DNA of 64,000 nucleotides. Source: Chloranthus sessilifolius (taxonomy: Eukaryota > Streptophyta > Magnoliopsida > Chloranthales > Chloranthaceae). Below are positions 34,860-48,500 of this stretch, piece after piece. The notes under the pieces are model-generated. The model ran no database searches. It saw only the letters and a program-made list of their open reading frames with translations, and was not told the origin of the DNA. Position 1 is the first letter of the stretch; each line of letters starts with the position of its first letter. The stretch lies in contig CM037586.1 of NCBI GenBank assembly GCA_021018995.1, forward strand, positions 152,872,060-152,936,059. The letters run 5' to 3'. Made by a program: the position numbers and the translations under genes.

Positions 34860-35405
34860 AAAATCGACTAATCGATTTTCAAAATCGATTAATCGATTTT
34901 CCAAAGTCAATTGATCGATTTTCTCTCGATTGATCGATTTTCAAAGGGCCAAAAATCGTGTTCACTATTTTAGGCCAGTCGATTAATCGACCCAATTTCG
35001 ATTAATCGAAATTCAAAAAATCGATTAATCGATTTTACTCGATTAATCGGTTTCGTTTCTCGACAAAATTAGAAATTTACCTAACGTATTACTAAATTTT
35101 GACCTTTAAAACGATTGATTCACAAGTTGGTCAATTCATAAAAGTTATAGGGCTTGCTGTCTTCTTTCCAACGCAATAAGAATCACGTTAATCAGAATTC
35201 GGCACAAAAAGTTATAGCCAAAATACTACGGTAGTGTTAGTAAGTCCAGGCAAACTCGATTAATCGATTTTCAAAATCGATCAATCGAATTTCAAAATCG
35301 ATTAATCGAAATTCTCTTCGATTAATCGATTTCGTGGAGTTCTTCTTGAATTTCTCTCTTGTCAAAAATCGATTAATCGAGTTTCAAAATCGATTAATCG
35401 ATTTT
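34860..35405. repeat. Second cluster of CGATTAATCG palindromes
   Basis: Ten exact copies of CGATTAATCG and at least four near copies (CGACTAATCG, CGATTGATCG, CGATCAATCG) occur, interspersed with a duplicated segment on CCTAA-TTTTGACCTTTAAAAC (34700 and 35090). The relative position within the LTR matches the cluster in solo LTR A. Confidence 0.9.
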
Positions 35406-36459
35406 GGCAGTTTCTGAGCACTTCTCGGGTTTGAACCTTGAAACCCATTTTTTTTTCATCAAAATTCAATCCTTTTGATCCTAATCTTTTGCACACATCT
35501 AAGCAACCTATATTTAATTAAATACATAGAAGAATTGCGTTATTTACCTCTTTAAATCAGCGATCTACTCGTAGATCAGATCGTCTTCTTCGTTAAACAA
35601 CAAGGGTTTCTAAACCCACCTCGATCATCTCCGTGCTCCAAGATCACAACCAAACCCACGAAATTAACGACAATCCTTCCACACACACTTCACGCAAACT
35701 CACGCTACGATTTGCGGATCAAAACCCATGATCTTTTTGTAAGAAGAGGGTTTCAAAACCCCCAAACGGCTCCAAAACCCATAAAACCACAACCAAACGT
35801 CGAAATCGACGGCGATCTTCCCCTTAGACGATCTCACAAATGTTTTTCGCGCAAATCTAAGGCTCGGCACTCATGGATTCAAGACGTTCATTTCATCTCC
35901 TCCTCTTTCTCTCTTCCTTCTCTCCTCAAAAACCCAAAACCTAAAAAAAAACCTTGTGCAAACCGGGTGTTAGCTCCCAAAAGAAGAAATTGCCTTCTTT
36001 AACTAAATGGAATCGGTTCCCATACAAAACACATATACTTGTCTTTGGGCGTATTAGTTCTCATCTAAGGATCTAGCTCCCGTGTGAAACGAGCGTACCT
36101 ATTTAGGTGTTATCTCATAACAAAATAGTTTTCTTTGATTAGGTGTGGGCCTACACACCCAAACCATCCACTAATCGGACCCGGTGTTGAGCCCATACAC
36201 CAAAGCTTGGTGCATAAGAAACCACCTAATGCTCAACACACAATCTAAATCGGTCTTTTTCCACTCAAGACCAAACCCAATTTAACTTATGTAAGTAATT
36301 TCATAAAATCGAGCACCTGACCAGTCGGGCACGCACACCGAGGTACACTGTTTAAAGTCGGGCATACATCCCGGGATACACTATTCAAAGTCAAAATTTT
36401 TCAGGCTGTTACAAAACGCTAGCGCTCTTATAGTCTAGCACATTAAACAAATAGCATAC

Positions 36460-36954
36460 CTCCACGATTTTTGTCAAAGCTGCCTTCAGAGATGCCTGAT
36501 CTTTAAGGATCAGGTTGTTCTGCCGCCTCAGATTGTCCTGCTCCTTTAAGATCTAAGCATTATGTTCCTTCATTTTCTGGTTCTCCTTTTCCATCTTTAA
36601 AACCTGTAGTCTGAGGTCGTCGAATCTCGTGCTCTGCTCTCTGACTGACCTCTTATAGTCTGCAATTCTTGCATCGACAGACTGTATCCAATTTTAACAA
36701 TCCGCGTTCCTGACACAAGTTTAGCGGCAACTGGGCAGTTTTCATGGACTTATGGGCTTTGGGAGCCTCTTTTTCTTCCTCTCCTTGTTCTTCTTCTTCT
36801 CCCTCTTCCTCTTCCTCTTCCTCTTCTTCAAGGTCAATGACATCAATGTTTGACCCCTTCCTTCGCATGATAATGGGAGGGACCGCAAGTCCTTCACCCA
36901 TTTCTTCTGCAGATCTCCACCCTGTTCGCCGAAATTCCTCTATCACGGGTTGGC
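36460..36954 (-). pseudogene. Ulp1-like gene, upstream coiled-coil exon
   Basis: On the minus strand the frame PVIEEFRRTGWRSAEEMGEG leads into VPPIIMRRKGSNIDVIDL, then a run of about 20 acidic residues (EEEEEEEEEGEEEEQG), then a Lys-rich stretch. After a frame change comes a heptad-rich coiled coil (RFDDLRLQVLKMEKENQKMK ... LRRQNNLILKDQASLKAALTKIVE) ending at the donor GAG^GTATGC. One in-frame stop interrupts the coiled coil. The next exon downstream is 32386-31644. The upstream side is cut at 36955 by the LTR-type insertion, and the missing beginning appears at 63685-63644. Acidic tract plus coiled coil suggests an adaptor region ahead of the protease domain. Confidence 0.6.
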
Positions 36955-39900
36955 TGTCGCGCCCCCAACCCTTGGCTTCGTGCGGTTAGCGGCTCTCACG
37001 CCCACAGGTTTCGATCCATGAGCCTGGTCAACGCGACACACCTTGATTATCGGTGTTAAATATCGATATTTTCTCTCAAATTGGAGAAAAATATATAAAG
37101 TTTATTTATTATAGAAAATCCTATTTTCTTAACTTGGTCGGATTTCAAATTCGATTATTCATTTATTAGGAAAATGAGAGTTCCTTCAAAATTTCTACTT
37201 GTTGCAAAAAGACAAGTTAAACAAAAGTAAGCACTATTTTGATTAAAATAATTTTGAAGTCCTACAACGAGACCAATGGTTTTAGAAAATAATAAACCAA
37301 AATTGGTCCAAAATAAAAGTAAAGTAACTATACAAAGTCAAGATTCAGTGTAAGTGTCACGTGGTCCGTCCACGTATGTGCTGATAGCTCCTTAGATAAA
37401 TTTAGTTAAACACTTTTAGCTTGATGGGTCCTTCGAAATCTCTACCCAGATGTTCCGTACAGATCTGACTGGGCGACTTATATCTTGTCTCTGAAATTTT
37501 TTGTTATGAAACAACGTAAGCAGTGAAACTTAATAAAGTATTAGCTAGATTTATCGATGAATTCCTAGTAAATTCTCATAATTCAATCAGAGTTTTCAGT
37601 TAAATTTCATCAGTTATCTATCTGATCAATAATAATACAATATTCTTATATCTCAGTTCTAAATCTATCAATCTATCAAATAATGACTCATTAAGTACTA
37701 ATAAGACAATGACGATAATGTTTAAAGATCCATTCGATGTAAGGTGATCATTCAATTTCTCATTTTTCAAAACATGATCAATCATAAATTCCAATTATCA
37801 ACATCAATACAGCAATGTCAAGTTCGATTTTCAATCATCTATTCTATCAGTATCAATTCTACGAATATCAAAAGTAACATATCAAATTCAGTTACCAATT
37901 TACCATTCTATCAATATTATCAAGGGGTATAAGGTTGCTTCATTGTAATTTAATCACGGTTTATTTATTTAACTAATTATTCAGGTATATTTGGTTGTAA
38001 AAAAATGAGCAATATTAGATAATTAATTTAGTTTAGTTGGCTTGGTGATTATTAATATCTTATTTATTTCGGTGCGATACTAACACCAACCATGGTTCAA
38101 TATTAATATCAATCGCTAATGTCGCACACACAAAGGCTGGCACTCTTTGCCATTTAGTCAATCAAGACAAGGATATCCTATTGGTCTAACGAGACCCAAT
38201 CCTCTACTAACATTCCAAACCCTTTCGACTTGCCCATTTTGAGCCTATTCGTAAGAACAGTGGTTAGCATGAGAGGTTTCGGTATCAAAATCAGTATCAT
38301 CTTTCCAATTTCAATTTTATTATTCAATATTCAATGTTCTGTATTCAATATTCGGTATTCAATGTTCAATATTCAATATTTCGATCTTTTTCAATATCGC
38401 TATTCCCATAATTTATTCAATATTTTTGGATTCTGTGTCATATCGGTATTCTTTCAATATTATTCGCCAATCAATTTTCAACGGGTAATTTGCTATTTCA
38501 AAGTCAATTTCAAAGTTAATCTCAAAATATATTAAATATTAATAATTCAATCAATCTTCAGATTCAATCTCAATCTATATCAAAAAATCAATAATTCATT
38601 CAGTGTTCGAGTTCAATTCTAATATACTATAGTTTAACAATTCAGTCAAGTTCCAGGTCCAATCCAATTAGTCGGAATCCTAGAGTCATTATTTGATTTC
38701 TATCAAATTAATCATTATTAATATTTTGATCTTATATATATAATAGGATCACTAGGCCTACTGATTTCCGAAATCAATTTACACTATGCTTAGTGTTGCC
38801 ATAATTCAGAGTTCATCGGGGACTTATATTTCTTTAATAATTCAGTAGGGTTATAGAAGAAGTGCATCTCTCCAATTATTTCAAAAATCATTAAGGTAGA
38901 GTTAATGTCAATCACTGGTTACACACATATAGTGTTTAACTATGTTTTCTACCAAACTGGAATATTAATTGGTCTATTTAGTGTCATCTATTTTAGAAAT
39001 GGTCAAGCTTGGATTGAGACTGTCATATTTAAAAAATTCATTCTCTTATCTTAGATCTAATACTTTCCCTTAATTTCTCAAATTAAGGTACTGGTTCAGG
39101 TGTCGTTAGTTGGGGCACACCAGTTTACCAATTAAAGGCACTAAGGTCCAATAGTTCATTACTTATTCCAAGCCCATTGTTGGGCCCATTGGTTGGGTCA
39201 ATTTTAGAGTTTAAGTCCAATTTAAATATTAAGATTTCGAGAGAATATAATGTAGAACTCTCTTCGATTTTCACATGTGTCTATAACAAAGGAACCATCT
39301 AATTTAATAGGGATATCGCATCCTTATTTGATTTATCATAATTCATTTGGGTCTCATAAGTTGGGTCAAATATTGTCTCATTTACAATCAGTTTTGGCCT
39401 TTAAGATGTCTCCATAATTTTCGATGTGAGTTTTTTTAGTGTTCAGTGAGTGCCAATAGTAATGGCCCACAAGGCTTCAAAATAGGGACATCAGGTCCCA
39501 ATAATTTTACTAATTACTTTAGACCTCATGTATCGGGTCACTCCAAGTCCTACATCCAAAAGGATTCGGTTTTCTAGGGAAGTTCATAATTAAGTGTAGG
39601 TGCTTCCAAATTTAATTTGAGGGTGCCAATAGCAGTGGCCCACGCAATTCTTAAACAAGGACATTAGGTCCTAAAAATCATCTTAAACTATTTGTTTAGG
39701 CCTATGGGTCGGGTCATTTCGGGTTTCTAGGCCCTAATTGGTCTAATCGCAATAAATCGGGTCTTAAAGCCCTTAAGGGTCCCATTTCAATTGGTCAAAC
39801 TTATGGTCAATCATCAAATATATTAATTAAGGGTCATCGGTAGTTACTGAGACCATAACATTGATCATCAGTGATCACTTTATCATAAAAATCGAGGGAA

Positions 39901-42009
39901 AGTCAAGATTTTGACATTGCATTTATATTTTAAATTTTTCACTAAGGGTTCTAGACCCTTCGTCGGTAATCGGGTCGTCATTTTCATTCCTGATCGAGTT
40001 TTCGAATGATTCCAAAACTCAGTGAAAGGGGACTGAGACTTATTTTTTATTAGTAATGGAAATAAAAAATATGATCAGATGTGATCATGGCCATCAATTT
40101 ACCGAATGAGTTTTTAACAGAATTTGTCATCAGACCAGATTTCAATGTCTCCCGTAATCACGTGTAACTTTCCTTGCCGATATCGAAAGCAGGGAAATGA
40201 GAGCTTTTTGGAAAGCCCTTTAAGTTATCTATAATATTCTTTTATATACCTGATACTACAAGTATTAGGTTTGCATAGTATTTAAGGCCATCTGATCGGT
40301 TTTCCAGCGGCGGTTACAACAGGTTCGACTTACAATCGTTTCCCACGTTCTCAGTTTCCGGAATTTCTACCGGTTAAACCAGATCTACCCAGAGAATAAA
40401 TTTTTATACAGTGCCAATAAACTGATAAAACTATACCCCTTAATTTTTACAGAATATTTTTGGATTATTTTGTACATAAAATGATGGTCTTAATTTCAGA
40501 CAAATTTCAGATGCAGTAGTGGCTACTTTTTACCTGAGTACTCCGAATTCCGTGCAGATCATCAAACTACAGGAAATCTGGGGCTCAAATTTCATAGGGT
40601 TGTAGGGAACCCTTTTAAGCATCAACAGTATTTTCTGTAGAATTTTTGCTTTAAAATTTCCTTCTAAAACAGTGGCCAAACCAGTAATTTTCTTGAATTT
40701 TGCCTTAAAAGTTTCAATGCAGTAAATAGGTGGAGTGTGCTTAGGAGCACATCTAACACCATCAAATTTTTTTGAAATTTAATCTAATTTTACTATCGAT
40801 CATTTTCGTCTCTTCCGAGTGATTATTTGGATTTATTTTTACCAATTTTCTTAAGGATACTATCACTAAAGGGTGATGAACTTCTAAGTGCTCCAAGTGG
40901 CACATTTATGCCATTTGATCAAATTGATCTAAACCGATCAATCTATCCATCAATCACCATTTAAAGTCAATCAATAATATCAAAGATTCAAAAAAATATT
41001 TTATTCTCCTTTTTTATGAGTTTTTAAGGTCTAATCCTATGCTAAGGAGATTAATGATCAACCACTAAGTTAACAATATTGTGGATAAACCATCAAGCAT
41101 CAAACATCGCTGAACAAATCATCAAATATCATTAAATTTCTAGCATTTCAAGCATAAAATGACACAATGATCAACAATTCCAGATTATAATATTAATATG
41201 AAAATATTCAAAACCAAGACTAATTAATCTACTCAAACAATAATAGTCTACGCATAGATATCAAACAATAAACTTATTTTAATAATTTTCTTGTGTATGC
41301 CTCATCAACCATTCATTTTATCATATGAAAACAGTGAACGTGTAATAATCAAAATGTGACCTCATTTGGTCAAATAATAATCATTCACTTAGATCAAAAC
41401 CAACTATAACCACTAAATCTTTTAAATCATTCTAGGAGATCGAGTAGCCAAGTTCTTTTCAAAAATCAATTGAAATTTAATAGCTATTTTTCAATAACTT
41501 TTTGCAAGAAAACTCAAAATCAAATCCTCAATAATCATCCCATACCATCAAATATATGTGGATGGATGGCCCAAGAACATGCATGACAACCAATGTGACT
41601 CATGAACTCACAATATAATGGCCAAATCTACATCACACAATATCATGGATCGGATGGGTATCATCGGTCACAATGATCATAGACCATTGATTTGTGTTTA
41701 GTGATGGTCATGCATGATCACATGCAAGACCATCTAACACATGGTATTGCACCATTTACTCTCACCATCAAGTAAATTCTTAGACTTTTGATCTTTTTGG
41801 TGCCCTCTAAAAATGTGAAAGTCAAGATTCTTCTCAATCCAATGATTGCATGAACTCTTGTGCATCTCTCACCACATATCTCACGTAGACCAATCCAACG
41901 ATTTAAGATGAATTTAAAGTTGGTCGACTCATTGTGTGGCTTGGATTTGCTAGAGAAAACTAATTTTTTTCTTTTCTAATTTAGAAATTAGGGAATTAAT
42001 TTATAAAGA

Positions 42010-42571
42010 CTCTTAGGGCCTGCTTGGTTTCAAGGGAAATGAGGAGAAATAAGGGAAAACTTATATGCGGCAAATGAATTGTCGAGATTTCCGTTGTTTG
42101 AAAGACATCTAAAGGGTCGGAAATTATTTTCGTATTTTTCGTCAAAATCCGATAATAAATGTCAAGGGGGTTCCTCAGTTTTCTATCTTCCGACCCTTCG
42201 GACTTCTCATCTGTACGACAAATATTTCTTCTTTTATTTTTAAGCACTGCTCCATCTATCTAAGTGTTACACAAACTTATTTTTGAAGAGATTTCTCATA
42301 AGAGGCTCTACTATGTTGTAAAGCTATATACTCACATATATGGTGTATATGCTCTAATATAATTAATTAAAAAAAAAAAAAAATTTATTACACATAATAA
42401 AATTTGAACTTAAAACCTAACTCTCACAAAGTACTAAGTCAACCACTAGGGCAATTCACTAAGATATGTAAAAAAAAATAAATAATTAATACATATATGA
42501 TTTTTTGATTATTTGGCTTTTTGTTTTTTAGGATATATTATTTTCCTATAATTTCGTGCATATATATCTAA
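42010..42571. other. Non-coding sequence left of the CACTA element
   Basis: GGGCCTGCTTGGTTTCAAGG at 42014 resembles the terminal repeat of Harbinger or hAT MITEs, but I find no partner end, unless it lies to the right of the CACTA (AGAGGCCCTTATGG at 58256). There is a T-rich/A-rich stretch at 42365-42385. No gene is seen. Confidence 0.3.
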
Positions 42572-42699
42572 CACTAGAAAAAAACCTCTTTTTCGCGACT
42601 GGATTTTGGGGCCGTTGTTAAAAGCCGCCAACAATACTTGGGCCAACCCACAAAGCCAACCCGGCTGCCCCACTTAACGCCCACGACCCACTCAGTCGG

Positions 42700-42800
42700 A
42701 CCCTATATATATCTCTGTTTTTTCTCGAAGCTCAAATCTCGACCATTTTTCTCGCTGGCCATCGTCGCTCTCTCGTAAGCCCTCACTCAAACCCTAGATC
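42700..42800 (+). promoter_or_regulatory. Putative CACTA promoter and leader
   Basis: CTATATATATCTCTG at 42703 is a TATA-like box. About 30-60 bp further comes a CT-rich leader (TTTTTTCTCGAAGCTC) and a telo-box AAACCCTA at 42789, common just downstream of plant transcription starts. A position 130 bp from the 5' terminus fits a transposon promoter. No experimental start is known. Confidence 0.5.
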
Positions 42801-44495
42801 CCTCTCCCACAACACAACCTTTCGCAAAAATCCTAATGTGTGATCGATCAACTTGAGGTTCAAATTCCTGCCGCTCTCATTCAAACTCTAAATTCCTCTA
42901 GCTCTCGATCAGGTTGAGGGTCTAGGTCCCTCTCGCGCTCGGCCCATGCTCTCTCTCAACCCTAAATCCCTCTCGCACTTTGAATCCATCGATAAACGTA
43001 TGTATGAGATCTGAATCTAGCTTAGTTTCAATTTTATAACTTTGATTTTTTATTTTAATAATTTTTTTTATTTAAATGTAGGTATGATCTTCGACGATCA
43101 ACAAAATTAGAGCAGCTTGCTTCAGAAACTATTGCTGAAGTTGAAAATTGAAATAGGTGAAGTAAATTTAATACACTTTCTCTTTTTTATTTTCTGTGTT
43201 TTGGGGATTTATTATTTTTGACCCTTTTTTTAAACTTTCGGACGACCGGGACTTTTTAAAAAACAAGAATACAAGAGTTCTGATTCATGCGTTCGCGTTT
43301 CCTTTGTGCCATTTGTAATTGAAAATCCTAAAATATTTAAAATGAATAGGTTGAAACAAGTGAAAATTCTGCCTTACCTTCTCTCTCTAATATTTTTCCC
43401 GATTATTGAAGTGAGAAAAGCTGCTGAAGATGTGCATATCTGGCTTTTATAGTCATGCTTTTTTGGATAAAATACGTTTTTTTTTTTGTTTTGAATCATT
43501 GATAAAAATAGTTAGAAAAGTGATCTTTGAGTTTTGTATTGTTTATTTCTTTCTAAATCTTGTACTCCTTTTGACTGTTAAAATTTTTGAGGGATGTTTG
43601 GAATCTCTGTTAAAGGGATGTGTTTTGGAATCTCTGAATCTGTTTTGTATAATTAGTCGAATCAGCTGAACGAGTTTGGCTTTTCTTTTATTTTGTCCCT
43701 GTAATTTTTGCTGTTCGTTTCAAAGTTCCTTTATTTTTCTCTCCCAGAATAAACTTTATATTACAATTGCATGAGGGTGTTTTATTTATTTGTTTTTATT
43801 GAGCAATTTGTTGGTGGATGATATATTTTTGTTAGATGCCTTTCTTATCTGCATCTAGATTTGGAGATGCTTTTGGATTGTCAATGAAGTTAACGCCACT
43901 GATTAAAAAAATCCATCAATTGAATTACTAAGATCATATATTCATGCAATTTTAGTTTTGCCCATCCAATAACAGACCACCATCTAATAACAGACCACCA
44001 TTCATTTTTCAGGATAAAAAATAATTGCAGCCAGCCCGGCCAAGCCTGATTATTTTAAGGGAAAGGCTGAGATTTCCTCTCGCTCAAATCGCTCAGGTGA
44101 GGTATCTTCACTTTTTTCTCTGAAATCCGTTTAAGAAACTCGATTTTGGTTTAAGTTTTTTATTAATTTTCTATTGCACTAATTGAAGGTTTTATTTCTC
44201 TTTGATCTTTGTTTATCCCCTTTTTTGCTTTAGGTTTTCAACTTGTGTTGGAAAAGGCTAGGTTTTTCGTTTAGACCGCTTCCATCACTTGCAACATTCC
44301 GTATTTTCACCAAAGCATCTGATCCTGGAGGAGAATTTTATGTTTAAATTTGCTGCAAATATTATGCCAATCCAGTAGGTTCCCCTCCAATCGTGCCATC
44401 CTTCACGAGTAAGATTTGATGTTTTGAGTGGTTGATGCATTGTTATGTTTTGAATTTCAAATAACCTAGATGGCTGATTTGATGATTTTTTGTAG

Positions 44496-44632
44496 GTTTC
44501 TGTTTGCGATTACACTCCTCAGTTCAAAGCTATTGATTTCGATTACGACTCCTCAGTTCCCTCGTGTTCCTACCGCCAACGGAGTTGTTTCTGCACACGT
44601 ACCTGCCTACGCTTTTACCGACGCTACCTGTG
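44496..44632 (+). other. Candidate captured or leader exon
   Basis: 137 bp lie between a good acceptor (GATTTTTTGTAG) and a donor (CTGTG^GTACAC). Two frames stay open across it. It contains a near-duplicate pair GCGATTACACTCCTCAGTTC and CGATTACGACTCCTCAGTTC. GC content is higher than its surroundings. It could be part of the CACTA leader or host sequence picked up by the element. I recognise no family. Confidence 0.35.
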
Positions 44633-45501
44633 GTACACCTTTAATTTTTTTTTTTTATAACTTTCATTCTTTCACAAAAAGGTCAGTAATTTAGGCCAGG
44701 TTAAGGTATAATGTATTAAAATCTTACAAATATTCATATCTTTGTTAACATGGTTTGAACATTAGCACTGATCTGTAAAATACAGATTAATCAACAAGCC
44801 AATAGGCACTTGTTTGATGTAAAACATAATATTATTTTATATAGTTAATATTTTTGTATAAATTCATATATGTTGCCTTTTCCAACAAAATTGGATTTAC
44901 AAAAGAGGAGTTCCTATTGAAGCTTTTTATTCCGCATATAATGAATTTTGCATAAAAAGAGTACACAACAAATGCAGCTCAGTTTCACAAGCTTTCAAAG
45001 CATAGTTGCTAAGAACAGATAAAGAAAGCAACAAAGGCAGGATTTGAGCTCATTTTTATGCAAATTAGAAAGAAAATCTGTATAATATGCGTAGAAGAAT
45101 CTTTGTATACAAACATCAACAGATCATTAAACCCAACATCATCATATGAGAGAGAGAGAGAGAGAGAGTGAGAGAGAGAGAGAGAAATATTTCTTAACCT
45201 TAAAATTAGTATGAAGCTAGGACTTGGTTTAGGTGGGCACCCTAGTTGCTCATTCTTTCAAAGGAACTATAACTTTTTTCCTGAAGCAAACCTTTAAAGT
45301 GTGTCCAAAATTCCGAAAGGATGAGAAAAGAGAACAGTGTAAACCACCTCTTAATAAGAGTATCTCTCCCAATATTACTTGTAAACTTCTATTGAATGTC
45401 TCTATAGGCTAATTCCTTATTTGTTATCTCTTGTAACCTTTTTACATGATTTCTAGAGATTAACAACCAAGAAGTTGGAGATTGTACATCTAGTCTCCCA
45501 C

Positions 45502-48500
45502 ATGATGGATAAAAGTTGGATTCAGAAGCCTAGGTATTTTATATTCCTTTATGTTCACATGTTTTGAGTAGCTTGAATGTTGGTATGTTGTTTAAATAAG
45601 AATGCTATTTTTGTATCTGGATGGAATAGAATTTCTCCAGAGTATCTTCAAGGTGCGAAAGGATTCATCGAGCTTGCAATAGCTCGAGGAGCAACTGTAA
45701 ATGGAAAGTTGAAGTGCCCATGTGTCAGATGCAACAACAGACTATATCAAGATAGAGAAACGACATACGATCATATGGTATACAACGGGTTTGTTCAAAA
45801 TTACACCAAATGATTTTTTCATGGGGAAGACATATCTCAGACAAACTCAATGAGGAATGATTTGGTTGATAGTGGATCGGATGAGCAGGAGATGGGTGAC
45901 GACATGAGTGCTTTGTTGTGTGATGCATTTGGGATCCAGAATCCAAAAGGAGGTTCGGATGGTATGACACAGAAAACTAATGAACTACCTAATGCAGATG
46001 CTGCTAAATTCCACAAGTTAGTGCAAGATGCCAAACAAGATTTATTCGCAGGGTGTAAATCACATACAAAGTTATCATTCATTGTTAGGTTATGGCATAT
46101 TAAATGCATTAGTGGATGGAGTAACAAATCATTTACAATGTTGCTTGATTTGTTAAGAGAGGTACTCCCTGAGGGTTCAACATTGCCTAGTTCTTTTTGG
46201 CAAACAAAAAAAATTATTTCTGATATAGGACTTGATTACAATAAAATTGACGCATGCCCAAATGATTGTATGCTATATTGGAAAGAGTTCGCTGACCAAC
46301 AATCATGTGACGTTTGTGGTATTTCACGATGGAAGGCTCATGATGATCATTTAGAAGGCGATAGAAAGAATAGACCGGCAAAGATTTTGCCTCACTATCC
46401 ATTGAAACCACGATTACAAAGGTTGTATATGTCGTCCAAAATTGCATCTGACATGAGATGGCATGCCGAATGTCGCACTAGAGATGAGCTTTTAAGACAT
46501 CCTGCTGATTCTCAAGCATGGAAGCATTTTGACATCATCAATCCAACCTTTGCATCTGATTCTCGCAGCGTTAGACTTGGGTTAGCAAGCGATGGCTTCA
46601 ATCCTTTTGGCACAATGAGCATCGCAATCAGTACATGGCCTGTGACATTAATTCCTTACAACTTGTCACCATGGTTATGTATGAAGAAGCCAAACATAAT
46701 ACTGTCATTGCTTATACCGGGTCCATCTGGCCCTGGAAATAACATTGATGTTTACTTGAGGCCTCTGATTGAAGAACTCAAAGAATTATGGGAATTTGGG
46801 GTAGAGACATATGATACGTCAAAGAATGAGGTATTTCAATTACGTGTCGCCTTGCTTTGGACAATTAGTGACTTTCCAGGGTATGCTATGTTGTCGGGTT
46901 GGAGCACGAAAGGAAAGTTGGCATGTCCTTCATGCAATAAGGACACATGCAGCAGATATTTGATCCATGGGAGGAAGCAATGTTATATGGGTCATCGTCG
47001 ATTCTTACCATCGAATCATAGGTTCCGAAGAGATAAACATTCTTTTGATGGTACGTGTGAGTTCAGAACAGCTCCAACTCCTCTATCTGGATTAGATGTG
47101 ATGAATCAATTACAAAACAATGCACATGTATTTGGAAAACAATCTGCCAAGAAAAAATTAAAAATTATGGATGAGGTTAGCATGCCATATAACTGGAAGA
47201 AGAAGAGCATATTCTTTGAATTGCCATATTGGAAATACAATTTACTCAGACACAATTTAGATGTAATGCACATTGAGAAAAATGTGTGTGATAGTGTGTT
47301 AGGAACTTTGTTGAATATTGAAGGTAAAACAAAGGATAATTTGAAGGCGCGCCTTGACTTGGTCCACTTGGAGGTGAGACACGAGCTACACCCACAATGG
47401 CAGAATGGTGGAAGTAAAGCTTATCTACCATCCGCATGCTACTCTATGGACAAAAGAGAGAAAGAGATGTTCTGCAAAGTGTTGAAGAGTTTGAATATTC
47501 CGGAAGGTTACTCGTCAAATATTTCAAGGTGCATTAATATTAAAGAGCGCAAAATATATGGCCTTAAAAGCCATGATTCACATGTCATAATCCAATAATT
47601 CATGCCATTGGCTATTCGAAAAATATTACCCAAGACCATAGCTTATCCATTAATAGAGTTGAACAACTTCTTTCGTGAGTTATGTTCGAAAGTTTGCCGG
47701 ATTGAGGATTTGAGACATCTTGAGAATCGCATTACAGTGGTGCTTTGTCAATTAGAGCGAATTTTTCCACCTGCTTTTTTTGACGTTATGGTGCACTTGC
47801 CCATACATTTGGCATCAGAGGCACAGTTGGGTGGACTTGTCCATTATCGATGGATGTATCCTATCGAAAGGCATGACCCATTTTACCTGAAGTTATTTAT
47901 GGATTTGAAATTAATTATAATTTCATTCATGTAAATGACACATTTTTCAATGTAGATACTTGTTTATGCTGAAGTCATATGTGCGTAATAAGGCTCAACC
48001 TGAGGGGTCTATTGCTGAAGGATATGTCGCAGAAGAATGTCTAACATTCTGCTTGAGATACTTAAATGACATTGAAACAAGGTTAAACCGATCCGCAATC
48101 GTGACGTAAATGAGATCAGGGGTGCTGTGCCATTTAAACTTAGTGAAATAGAATGGACCCAGGCACATCGTTATGTGTTGTTCAACGATGTGAAGGTTAA
48201 AGATATCTAGAGTAAGCCTTTAAATTACTAAAATTTTAAATGTGATTAACAATTTTATTCAGTGTTGGAGTTTCATATGACATGAAATTCATGTAGGCAA
48301 CACAATCGGATACTTTGGTTGAGGCACCGCAAAGCAAGTCCCCATGAAAGACAGAAAATGCACCACAAACAATTCATTGATTGGTTTAAGGATTATGTAA
48401 GTTATGAGAGTTTACATTTTAGGTACCTTTTTAGTTGATGAATCTTGGTTAGTAATTTAACTTACTTTCAAATGTCAAATAGGTTCTAATGTTGAGCGAT

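Larger units (their letters stand above)
32590..36418 (+). mobile_element. Solo LTR B (Tekay-like Ty3), TSD AAACG
   Basis: A 3819-bp block (32595-36413) begins TGTGACAACCCGAATTTTCC and ends TTTTTCAGGCTGTTACA, with a perfect TSD AAACG at 32590-32594 and 36414-36418. It shares with solo LTR A the terminal style, the internal GTGAGCTACATCCTAGCTCA phrase (about 33022) and a CGATTAATCG cluster (34860-35405). It is expanded by minisatellites at 33360-34022. No gag or pol is attached. Perfect flanking repeats suggest a fairly recent insertion. The ORF at 35712-36002 lies in the R/U5-like half and shows no known domain. Confidence 0.82.

Noticed and set aside
35712-36002. 96-codon forward ORF
   Set aside because: Lies inside solo LTR B; basic low-complexity product with no domain or homologue that I recognise.
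36744-36989. Ser-rich forward ORF
   Set aside because: Antisense shadow of the acidic Glu run of the minus-strand Ulp1-like exon.
45148-45184. GA microsatellite as a regulatory GAGA element
   Set aside because: Simple dinucleotide run of a type found at several other places in the window; nothing ties it to regulation.
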